From the NCBI GenBank assembly GCA_003154255.1, contig PMCY01000073.1:35728-44703 (forward strand): a stretch of DNA of 8,976 nucleotides, read 5' to 3'. The position numbers and the translations under genes were made by a program. Below, in pieces: positions 1-5,469 of this stretch (the stretch's first letter is position 1; each line of letters begins with the position of its first letter). Below the pieces are notes generated by a model. The model worked only from the letters and a program-made list of their open reading frames with translations, had not been told where the DNA came from and searched no databases. Source of the stretch: Candidatus Aminicenantota bacterium (GTDB lineage Bacteria; Acidobacteriota; Aminicenantia; Aminicenantales; UBA4085).

Positions 1-102
1 ATCTTGAAAAAACGGGAAGACGGGGATTATCATGTGCTGCAGGTCATGGCCGACCCCGAGGCGATGGCCCTTTATCGGCCTTATATGATGGAAGAAGGGT
101 GA
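1..102 (+). CDS. 3' end of an unidentified gene (partial)
   Basis: Frame 1 is open from the window edge to a TGA at 100-102 and gives 33 residues ending in MALYRPYMMEEG. The frame is chosen because its codons are G/C-biased in the third position like those of the following genes, and because its stop sits on the Shine-Dalgarno of the next gene, as expected inside a compact operon. Frame 3 is also open here but uses unusual codons. The visible tail is hydrophilic and shows no motif I recognise, so no function is offered. It is probably co-transcribed with the TPR protein downstream. Confidence 0.55.
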   Translation: MLKKREDGDYHVLQVMADPEAMALYRPYMMEEG

Positions 103-107
103 GGAGG
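101..107 (+). promoter_or_regulatory. Shine-Dalgarno that sets the TPR protein start
   Basis: GAGGAGG lies 6 nt before the GTG at 114. It overlaps the stop codon of the preceding gene. It favours GTG 114 over the in-frame GTG at 99, which has no comparable site at the right distance. Confidence 0.7.
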
Positions 108-113
108 GCTTTG

Positions 114-1436
114 GTGAAGAAAACTCTGGTCCTTCTGGCGGCGCTGGCGGCCGGAACGGCGGCCTGCTTGACCACCTCGGTCATTCCTCCGAGCATCTAT
201 ATCGAGCCGCCTTCGCCATCCGCGACCGCAACGCTCACGCTCGACGAACGCATCGCCGTGCAACAGGCTTGGGATTTTATGCGGCAGGGGCGAACGGAAA
301 AAGCCCGGAAAATCCTGGCCGGGCTCAAGCCCGCAAACCCGTTTGCCCTAGCCGGGTTGGGGTATATCGCCCTGATCAACAACGACCCGGCGAGCGCCGA
401 GGATTTTCTCGTCCGGGCCCTGGATCTCCAGCACGACTTGATCTCGGCCTATCTCGCCTTGGGGCAGACCTACCAAAAAACAGGGCAGCTCGACCAGTCC
501 TACAAGTCTTTTGTCGAAGCGCTCAAATGGGATCCGGAAAATTCATTCGCCAGGAAAGAGGCCGAACGCCTTGCCGCTGTCAAAACGAACGAGGCCCTGG
601 CCGAAGCCCAGGCTGCGGCCCAGGCGGGGCAGATCGACCAAAGCAAGGAGGCCTACCTGCGGGCCCTGGAATATTCGCCGAAACTTCCGGACGCCCATCT
701 GGCCCTGGCTCGGATCTATATCAAACAGAAAGATTTCCAGTCGGCGCTCTTTCATCTCAAGACGGCCAGCTCGAATGACCCCAGGAACGGCGCGCTTCTG
801 CAAGAGTACGCGGAGGCCTTGTCCCAGGCCGGCCAATTGTCGCGGAGTCTGGACGCCTACCAGCTGGCCGCCGCCGCGGCCCCCCAGGACAAGGCCCTCA
901 AGGACCGTATCGAGCAGATCAAGAACCGCCTGGGGGTCGTCGACCTGCCCGACCAGTTCAACGCCATCGCTTCCAGCGAGGCCGTTACCAAGGAGGATGT
1001 GGCCGCCCTGATCGGCGTCCAGTTCCGCGACGTCCTGGGCGATCTCAATCCCAAGCCCCCGGTCATCGTCGACGTCACCACGTCCTGGGCCCAGCGGTAC
1101 ATCGTCAAGGCCGCGGCCCTGAGCGTGATGGAAGTTTATTCCAACCACACCTTCCAGCCCCAAAAAACCATGAACCGGGCCGAGCTGGCCGAGACGCTCG
1201 TCCGGCTGATCGATGTACTGAAAAAGAACGGCGCCAACATCCTGCCCCAGATCTCCGCGGACCGCATCCGCATCGCCGACGTCCCGCCGGAGCATTTCTA
1301 CCATCAGCCGATCGCCGAGGCTCTGGCTTATCAGCTCATGGACCTGGCCCCGGACCGCACATTCAAGCCTGAACAGCCGGTCAACGGGCGGGAAGCCATC
1401 AAGATTTTCGAGCTCCTGGGCGGCCTGGTCAAGTGA
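114..1436 (+). CDS. TPR-repeat lipoprotein-like exported protein with C-terminal SLH-like repeats
   Basis: The protein is 440 residues from GTG 114. Residues 1-18 form a signal peptide: KK, a hydrophobic stretch, then TAAC with Cys18 as a possible lipidation site, although position -3 is Thr rather than the usual Leu/Val/Ile. Roughly residues 45-275 are helical TPR-type repeats (for example LALGQTYQKTGQLDQSYKSF, about 114-133, and ALARIYIKQKDFQSALFHLK, about 197-216). The C-terminus resembles S-layer homology repeats: about 319-366 (SWAQRYI, then HTFQPQKTMNRAELAETL) and about 385-436 (FYHQPIAEAL, then RTFKPEQPVNGREAIKIF), with a half repeat at about 287-310 (EAVTKEDVAALI). SLH domains in other proteins bind cell-wall or outer-layer polymers, and TPRs mediate protein contacts, so an envelope scaffold role is inferred. 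No enzyme motif was seen. The stop is 10 nt before the next start, implying co-expression with the phosphatidyltransferase. Confidence 0.85.
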   Translation: MKKTLVLLAALAAGTAACLTTSVIPPSIYIEPPSPSATATLTLDERIAVQQAWDFMRQGRTEKARKILAGLKPANPFALAGLGYIALINNDPASAEDFLVRALDLQHDLISAYLALGQTYQKTGQLDQSYKSFVEALKWDPENSFARKEAERLAAVKTNEALAEAQAAAQAGQIDQSKEAYLRALEYSPKLPDAHLALARIYIKQKDFQSALFHLKTASSNDPRNGALLQEYAEALSQAGQLSRSLDAYQLAAAAAPQDKALKDRIEQIKNRLGVVDLPDQFNAIASSEAVTKEDVAALIGVQFRDVLGDLNPKPPVIVDVTTSWAQRYIVKAAALSVMEVYSNHTFQPQKTMNRAELAETLVRLIDVLKKNGANILPQISADRIRIADVPPEHFYHQPIAEALAYQLMDLAPDRTFKPEQPVNGREAIKIFELLGGLVK

Positions 1437-1446
1437 GGATGTTGGT

Positions 1447-2055
1447 GTGATCGTGACGCGGCGGCCCCCGGACGATCTGCGCTCGGCGGTCCTGACCCTG
1501 CCCAACCTCATCAGCGCGTTCCGGATCGTCCTTGTCCCCTTCTTCGTCCTGGCCGTTCTGGACGGGCGCACCGGACGGGCCTTGCTGATCTTTTTCATAG
1601 CCGGGATCAGCGACCTCCTGGACGGATTCACCGCCCGCCTCTTCCACGTCCGCAGCCGCCTGGGGATGCTCCTCGACCCGGCCGGCGACAAGCTGCTGAT
1701 GACCGCTTCCTATATCGTTTTGACCCTGCCTTCGATCGCCCGCCCCAACGCCATCCCCCTGGGCCTGACCGCTCTCGTTTTCCTTCGCGATATCCTCATC
1801 GTTGTCGGCGCTTTGATCGCCTTCCGTCTCTGGCGCCAGACCGCTTTCCCGCCGTCGCTTCTGGGCAAGCTCAGTACGGCCTTTCAGGTCGGAACGGTCT
1901 TCCTGGTTCTGCTTCTCAACGACCTGGGCCGGGCCCCCGGGTGGATGATCATCTTTTACGCGATGGCCATCTTTTTCACGGTCGCTTCGGGGGCGGACTA
2001 TTTCATTTACGGCCTGAAGGTGCTGCGAGAACATCGGAACCGCCCGGCCGCCTGA
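1447..2055 (+). CDS. CDP-alcohol phosphatidyltransferase (PgsA or cardiolipin synthase type)
   Basis: This is a 202-residue integral membrane enzyme expected to transfer a phosphatidyl group from CDP-diacylglycerol to an alcohol acceptor (glycerol-3-phosphate or phosphatidylglycerol) in the cytoplasmic membrane. The complete family signature is present: D56-x2-D59-G60-x2-A63-R64-x8-G73-x3-D77-x3-D81, read in SDLLDGFTAR and GMLLDPAGDK. These Asp residues bind the catalytic metals and the CDP moiety in the family. The N-terminal TLPNLISAFRIVLVPFFV and the later GKLSTAFQ are typical of PgsA and bacterial CLS-like members. Several hydrophobic segments follow (about 44-56, 84-96, 105-125, 147-160, 165-180). 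The GTG start at 1447 has AGGA 7 nt upstream, overlapping the end of the TPR gene. Length fits the family. The acceptor cannot be told from sequence alone, so no symbol is given. Confidence 0.92.
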   Translation: MIVTRRPPDDLRSAVLTLPNLISAFRIVLVPFFVLAVLDGRTGRALLIFFIAGISDLLDGFTARLFHVRSRLGMLLDPAGDKLLMTASYIVLTLPSIARPNAIPLGLTALVFLRDILIVVGALIAFRLWRQTAFPPSLLGKLSTAFQVGTVFLVLLLNDLGRAPGWMIIFYAMAIFFTVASGADYFIYGLKVLREHRNRPAA

Positions 2056-2076
2056 CGGTCCCGGCCACGGATCGTC
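2054..2076 (+). terminator. Possible hairpin terminator between convergent genes
   Basis: GACGGTCC (2054-2061) can pair with GGATCGTC (2069-2076), giving 8 pairs with one G-U, around a 7-nt loop. It begins inside the phosphatidyltransferase stop codon and fills the 25-nt gap to the convergent secreted-protein gene. There is no U-tract (TCCCTCAC follows), so it is at best a non-canonical terminator. Read leftward, the G-U becomes an A-C mismatch, so the + direction is favoured. Confidence 0.35.
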
Positions 2077-2080
2077 TCCC

Positions 2081-2620
2081 TCACGCCGCGTCGGTCAGGG
2101 TGAAGGTGATGGTGACGGTCTTGCTCTCGTTGGCCACCAGGGCGGTCACATCGTCGACCGACAACACATACGCCAGACGGGCCCCGTTGCCCGCGGCGCT
2201 GCCGGTGGCGCAGCTTTTGATGGTCGTGACGATGTTTTTAGCCGTCGTCGCCATCGTGATCTGGCCGGCCGAGGCGCCTTGGTTGGCCCCGCCGCCGGGA
2301 GTGGCCGTCAACTTGAGGGAGCAGCCCGCCGGAGCAGCGTCCGAAGCGCCCCACGCGGCGGTGATGACCCGACTCTTGCCAACGACTACGGTGGAGGTGT
2401 AGAGCAGGTACGTGGAGTTGTCCGCAGCGTTGGCCGGCGTCTGTCCGCCCGCGGCGGGCGGATTGATGGCCAGGGCCGCCGGAGCGCCGGTCACGCCGAG
2501 CAGGCAGATTTCGCGGACCTGCATCTGGACCGAATGGGACGTCGTGGCGGCCGCGCCGACCAGCCCCACCGCGAGAGCGGCAAGGACCATTCCCAGAACC
2601 GTTTGTTTAAAGAATTTCAT
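2081..2620 (-). CDS. Uncharacterised small secreted protein, probably beta-rich
   Basis: The product is 179 residues. Residues 1-25 are a clear Sec signal peptide: MKFFKQ, then a hydrophobic core, then VGAAA with likely cleavage before TTSHS. The mature part is rich in Ala, Thr, Ser, Gly and Val, with alternating polar and hydrophobic stretches that suggest beta strands (HSVQMQVREICLLGV about 29-43, STVVVGKSRVITAAW about 76-90, SKTVTITFTLTDA about 166-178). Cys100 and Cys137 could form a disulfide and Cys39 is a third. The start is supported by AGGAG 7-8 nt upstream. I do not recognise a named family. The layout (signal, beta-rich body, Thr/Val-rich C-terminus) recalls surface or fibre-like secreted proteins, but pilin processing motifs, an LPxTG anchor and a WxL signature are absent. 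It lies downstream of the polysaccharide block on the same strand, separated by 243 nt, so it probably has its own promoter. Function unknown. Confidence 0.82.
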   Translation of the reverse strand: MKFFKQTVLGMVLAALAVGLVGAAATTSHSVQMQVREICLLGVTGAPAALAINPPAAGGQTPANAADNSTYLLYTSTVVVGKSRVITAAWGASDAAPAGCSLKLTATPGGGANQGASAGQITMATTAKNIVTTIKSCATGSAAGNGARLAYVLSVDDVTALVANESKTVTITFTLTDAA

Positions 2621-2628
2621 GAAAGAAC

Positions 2629-2633
2629 TCCTG
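2629..2633 (-). promoter_or_regulatory. Shine-Dalgarno of the secreted protein
   Basis: On the minus strand AGGAG precedes the ATG at 2620 by 8 nt. This confirms the start that gives a proper signal peptide. Confidence 0.75.
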
Positions 2634-2655
2634 GTTGAAGATCGTGTCGACTCCG

Positions 2656-2680
2656 TCGATCACATCGATGATTGTAATCA
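2656..2680 (-). promoter_or_regulatory. Two adjacent inverted repeats over a candidate -10 (possible operator/promoter)
   Basis: TCGAT-CAC-ATCGA (2656-2668) abuts TGATT-GT-AATCA (2669-2680). On the minus strand the second repeat contains TACAAT (2671-2676), a 5-of-6 match to the -10 consensus. A -35 at 17 nt (ATGGCG) matches only 3 of 6. If used, the transcript would start near 2664, giving a leader of about 45 nt before the ATG at 2620. A repressor or activator site overlapping the -10 is an inference. Confidence 0.3.
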
Positions 2681-2720
2681 CCGGGAATTTGGACGCCATT
2701 CCCTTCGGCGGCGAATCCCG

Positions 2721-2783
2721 AGGCGAAAACAGAGGAGATGCGAGGTGAATTCTGTTGAGTTCCGCGATGGTTTTTTCTCGCCT
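2721..2783 (-). other. Long-range pairing that could fold the leader
   Basis: AGGCGAAAA (2721-2729) is complementary to TTT plus TCGCCT around a one-base bulge (2774-2783), and CAGA (2730-2733) can pair with TCTG (2751-2754) inside it. The fold would form in a leftward transcript starting upstream of 2783, so it needs a longer leader than the candidate -10 above would give. It may be fortuitous. Confidence 0.2.
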
Positions 2784-2804
2784 TTAGCTTAGCTCGGCGC
2801 CACC

Positions 2805-2850
2805 CCGGGGAGGACGGCCGGATCACCCCGGAAGGCGAGTCGGCGACTCG
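2805..2850 (-). terminator. GC-rich hairpins after the polysaccharide block (possible terminator)
   Basis: CGAGTC-GGC-GACTCG (2836-2850) is a perfect 6-bp stem with a 3-nt loop, beginning 13 nt past the sugar transferase stop. A second pair, CCGGGG (2805-2810) with CCCCGG (2826-2831), follows in the leftward direction. Neither is followed by a T-run on the minus strand, so intrinsic termination is uncertain. The position at the end of a multi-gene run is the main support. Confidence 0.35.
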
Positions 2851-2863
2851 ACGATCGACGGAA

Positions 2864-4315
2864 CTATATGGCGCTCTTGTCGATGAATCCCCCTCGGATC
2901 GTCTTCCAGATGATCTTGATGTCCAGCCGCAGGGACCAGTTCTGGATGTAGTAAAAATCGTGCTCCAGCCGCTTCTCGATGGAAGAGTTCTGGCGATGGC
3001 CGTGGATCTGGGCCCAGCCGGTCAGCCCCGCCTTGACCTTGTGGCGGAGCATGTATTTGGGGATGTTCTCGGTGAATTCCTTGACGAATTCCGGCCGCTC
3101 GGCCCGCGGCCCGACCAGGCTCATCTCGCCCCGGAAGACGTTGGTCAGCTGGGGCAGCTCGTCGATGCTGTATTTACGCAGGAAACGCCCGATCCTGGTC
3201 ATCCGCGGGTCGTCTGGCCGGCACATCATCGGCCCGTCCTTCTCGGCGTCGCAGACCATGGTCCGGAACTTGTGGATGGTGAATCGCTTGCCGTCCATGC
3301 CCAGACGCTCCTGGTGATAAAGGATCGGGCCTCGGGAGGTCAGCTTGATGGCCGCGGCGATAAGGACGAAGAACGGCGAAAGGACGAGCAGCCCGAATCC
3401 CGAGGCCAGGATGTCGGACAACCGCTTGATGACCTTGCCCGTTCCATGCAGGGGCACATCGTCGATGGAGATGACCGGGTACCCATCGAGATCCTGGACG
3501 CGGGCTTTGAGGGTCAGGAGCTGGAAGAGGTCGGGGATGAGGCGGACGTTGACCGGGTACTTGTTGACGACCTGAAACGTCTCCAGGATCGCGGCATAAT
3601 TGCTCAAGTCCAAGGCGACATAGATTTCCTGGATGCCCTGTTCTTCGATGACCGGGCCGATTTCACCGATGGCCCCCAGGACAGGGAGTCCGCCGTCGAT
3701 GTCGATAATCGTTCCCTTGGGATGATCATCGGCCAAAAAGCCCTTGACGACGAAGCCGAGGTCCTTGTATTCGACGAGCTTCTGGGCCACCGACCGGCCC
3801 ATCTCGCCGGCGCCGACCACGAGAACGCTATCCAGGTTGAGGCCGCGGGCGTAGCGTCGTTTCATCGAATGGTAGATCTGGGCGCGGAGGAAGGAGATGG
3901 TGAAGACCACGGCCACGAAGTAGATGACCAGGAAGACGCGCGAGAGCTTGATCAGCTCAATGCCCAGGAAATGGGCGCCATCGCGGCTGTAAGCGTTAAG
4001 CGCGCCCAAGAGGAGGTAGGCCAGGACGATGGAGGCCCCGGCGTTGAAGCTGACGGACAGAAAATCATCCAGCTGGGTGCGGCGCAAGCGGCTCTTATAG
4101 AACCCCTGGAAATAAAAGAAGACCAGGTGGGCGGCGATGAGGAGAGGAAGGAGGATGAGGTAAGAAGAGATCTTGGGGGTGCCCTTGGCCGCATCGACGG
4201 GGAATATGTTGGCATAGAAACGGAACAAGTAGGTGTAGATGAAGGACAAGGCGACGGCGAATGCGTCGCTTGCGGCGAACAGCCCGGCCAAGCGGGCCCG
4301 GTGTTTGGCGATCAC
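2864..4315 (-). CDS. Polyprenyl-phosphate sugar-1-phosphate transferase (WcaJ-type)
   Basis: This 483-residue enzyme is expected to transfer a hexose-1-phosphate (often glucose or galactose in the family) from a UDP-sugar to undecaprenyl phosphate at the inner membrane face, starting surface polysaccharide repeat-unit synthesis. The N-terminal half has four hydrophobic segments (about 12-32, 52-71, 90-108, 126-146), then a Rossmann-like CoA-binding-type domain with VVGAGEMG (about 166-173). The catalytic bacterial sugar transferase domain occupies about 295-483: membrane-inserted helix about 303-325, RGPILYHQERLGMDGKRF, HKFRTM, the Asp-Glu pair in SIDELPQL (D385, E386), MSLVGPRAERPEF, KAGLTGWAQIHG, and the C-terminal IEKRLEHDFYYIQNWSL. 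Length and order match the WcaJ/TIGR03023-like group. The start is GTG at 4315 with AAGGA upstream, overlapping the preceding glycosyltransferase stop as GTGA. It is the last gene of the block. The sugar specificity cannot be read from sequence. Confidence 0.93.
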   Translation of the reverse strand: MIAKHRARLAGLFAASDAFAVALSFIYTYLFRFYANIFPVDAAKGTPKISSYLILLPLLIAAHLVFFYFQGFYKSRLRRTQLDDFLSVSFNAGASIVLAYLLLGALNAYSRDGAHFLGIELIKLSRVFLVIYFVAVVFTISFLRAQIYHSMKRRYARGLNLDSVLVVGAGEMGRSVAQKLVEYKDLGFVVKGFLADDHPKGTIIDIDGGLPVLGAIGEIGPVIEEQGIQEIYVALDLSNYAAILETFQVVNKYPVNVRLIPDLFQLLTLKARVQDLDGYPVISIDDVPLHGTGKVIKRLSDILASGFGLLVLSPFFVLIAAAIKLTSRGPILYHQERLGMDGKRFTIHKFRTMVCDAEKDGPMMCRPDDPRMTRIGRFLRKYSIDELPQLTNVFRGEMSLVGPRAERPEFVKEFTENIPKYMLRHKVKAGLTGWAQIHGHRQNSSIEKRLEHDFYYIQNWSLRLDIKIIWKTIRGGFIDKSAI

Positions 4316-5430
4316 GGTTTTTCCTTATACTCCCGCCACTTGAGACGAAGGAAGTCGTTGATTCTGCTCTTGAAGCGCTCGCGGGAGAAGTTGAGCGCCT
4401 GGTCTCGGGCGGCCGTTCTATTTAAGGACAAGGCCCGGAAATTGTCAAGGGCGGCCCGCAGCGCGGCGGCGGTCGGTTCGCGGAAAAAAAGGCCCGTGCG
4501 GCCGGGCAGGACGGTCTCCGTGGCCCCGCCTTTGGCATAGGCCAGGACCGGGGTCCCGCAAGCCTGGGCCTCGACGACCGAGATGCCGAAATCCTCCTCG
4601 CCGGGGAGCACATACAGACGGGCATCCCGGTAGAGATCGCGGAGCGTCTCGCCCTGAACGGGGCCCAGGAATTGGATGTCCGGACCGGCCATGGCCTTCA
4701 GGCGCTTATACTCCGGCCCATCGCCGACGATCTTCAGCGGCCGGCCGACCGAATTGTATGCGGCGATGGCCAGGTCGACCATCTTGTAAGGGACGAGGGC
4801 GGTGACAATCAGGTCGTAATCCCGTTTGGGCTCCCCGGCGCCGGGTGTAAAGAATTCCGTGTCCACGGGCGGATGAATCACTTCCGCCTCGCGGCGGTAA
4901 TACTTTTGAATACGCCGGGCCACGGCGGCGGCATTGGCCACGAAATGATCAACCCGGGCGGACGAGGTCACGTCCCACATCCGGAGGGAATGGATGAGGG
5001 GCGGAACGAGGCGCTTGGAAAAGAAGCCCAGCTTCCCGGGACCGAAATAGGCGGAGTACTGGTTCCAGGCGTAGCGGACGGGCGAGTGCACATACGAGAC
5101 ATGCAGGGCGTCGGGGTGAGAAATGACGCCCTTGGCCACGCAGTGCGAGCTGGACAGGACGAGATCGAACTCCTGCAGGTCGAAGAGCTCGGCGGCCATC
5201 GGATAAAGCGGCAGGTACAAGCGATAATGGCGTTTCAGGAACGGCATCTGTTGGAGAAAGCTGGTCCGGATAGAGCGGGACTCGAGGTCCTCGACCTGGC
5301 TCTTGGGAAAATGGAAAAGCGTATAGATCGGAGCACCGGGAAAGAGCTCGGCCAGGGCTTCCAGGACCCGTTCTCCCCCCCGCCGTCCCGTCAGCCAGTC
5401 GTGGACCAGGGCGACCTTGAGGTTTTCCAT
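4312..5430 (-). CDS. GT4 (GT-B fold) glycosyltransferase, WbaZ-like
   Basis: The 372-residue protein is probably a cytoplasmic retaining glycosyltransferase that adds a sugar to the lipid-linked polysaccharide intermediate. The N-terminal domain begins KVALVHDWLTGRRGGERVLE (acceptor side) and carries SYVHSPVRYAWNQY (about 112-125), a hallmark of the mannosyltransferase-like WbaZ group. The C-terminal nucleotide-sugar domain has ALVPYKMVDLAI (about 211-222) and the E-x7-E motif E279...E287 in EEDFGISVVEAQACG. Position 217 is Met, where I would expect Arg (YKR). No Shine-Dalgarno precedes the ATG at 5430. Instead a consensus promoter lies 10-39 nt upstream, so the mRNA may be leaderless. A G7 run spans codons 17-19. 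The stop overlaps the start of the sugar transferase (GTGA), so the two are translationally coupled. Donor and acceptor are not determinable from sequence. Confidence 0.9.
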   Translation of the reverse strand: MENLKVALVHDWLTGRRGGERVLEALAELFPGAPIYTLFHFPKSQVEDLESRSIRTSFLQQMPFLKRHYRLYLPLYPMAAELFDLQEFDLVLSSSHCVAKGVISHPDALHVSYVHSPVRYAWNQYSAYFGPGKLGFFSKRLVPPLIHSLRMWDVTSSARVDHFVANAAAVARRIQKYYRREAEVIHPPVDTEFFTPGAGEPKRDYDLIVTALVPYKMVDLAIAAYNSVGRPLKIVGDGPEYKRLKAMAGPDIQFLGPVQGETLRDLYRDARLYVLPGEEDFGISVVEAQACGTPVLAYAKGGATETVLPGRTGLFFREPTAAALRAALDNFRALSLNRTAARDQALNFSRERFKSRINDFLRLKWREYKEKP

Positions 5431-5439
5431 TCAACGACG

Positions 5440-5469
5440 ATTATATGGAGGGGGGGCGGAGAATGTCAA
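5440..5469 (-). promoter_or_regulatory. Exact consensus sigma-70 promoter driving the last two genes
   Basis: On the minus strand TTGACA (complement of 5464-5469) is followed by an 18-nt spacer and TATAAT (complement of 5440-5445). All 12 bases match the consensus. The -35 box contains the TGA stop of the upstream GT4 gene (5466-5468). Transcription should begin about 7 nt past the -10, near 5431-5434, directly before the ATG at 5428-5430. The spacer holds a C7 tract (G run at 5450-5456 on the + strand). A chance exact match is unlikely in GC-rich DNA. Confidence 0.75.

Larger units (their letters stand above)
2621..2863 (-). other. 243-nt non-coding region upstream of the secreted protein
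   Basis: This is the only sizeable gap between genes in the window. It is less GC-rich than its surroundings from about 2640 to 2790. Read leftward it contains GC-rich hairpins just after the sugar transferase stop (2805-2850), a long-range pairing (2721-2783), two short inverted repeats (2656-2680) and the Shine-Dalgarno of the secreted protein. An open frame of 69 codons crosses it but is not credible as a gene. I recognise no known riboswitch class. Confidence 0.6.

Noticed and set aside
543..1691. A 382-codon open frame on the minus strand across the TPR and phosphatidyltransferase genes
   Set aside because: It is a shadow of two genes with recognisable domains, with no start context or motif of its own.
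2689..2720. GCCGCCGAAGGG on the minus strand, reminiscent of the glycine riboswitch core
   Set aside because: The flanking helices and the downstream CUCUCAGG-type segment are missing, and the downstream gene has no link to glycine metabolism.
2771..2776. A T6 run on the + strand as the tail of an intrinsic terminator
   Set aside because: No stable GC-rich stem immediately precedes it, and no + strand gene ends nearby (the last ends at 2055).
2617..2826. A 69-codon open frame (GTG start, minus strand) ending in an ATGA overlap with the secreted-protein gene
   Set aside because: Codon use is unlike the neighbours (AGA, CTA, AAA-rich stretch), there is no Shine-Dalgarno, and its 5' part lies over GC-rich hairpins. 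The overlap looks coincidental, although a translated leader cannot be excluded.
2960..4540. A 526-codon open frame on the + strand opposite the sugar transferase
   Set aside because: It is antisense to a gene with complete family motifs. Its translation is Asp/Gln/Glu/Gly-rich without any domain, as expected from the complement of GC-rich codons.
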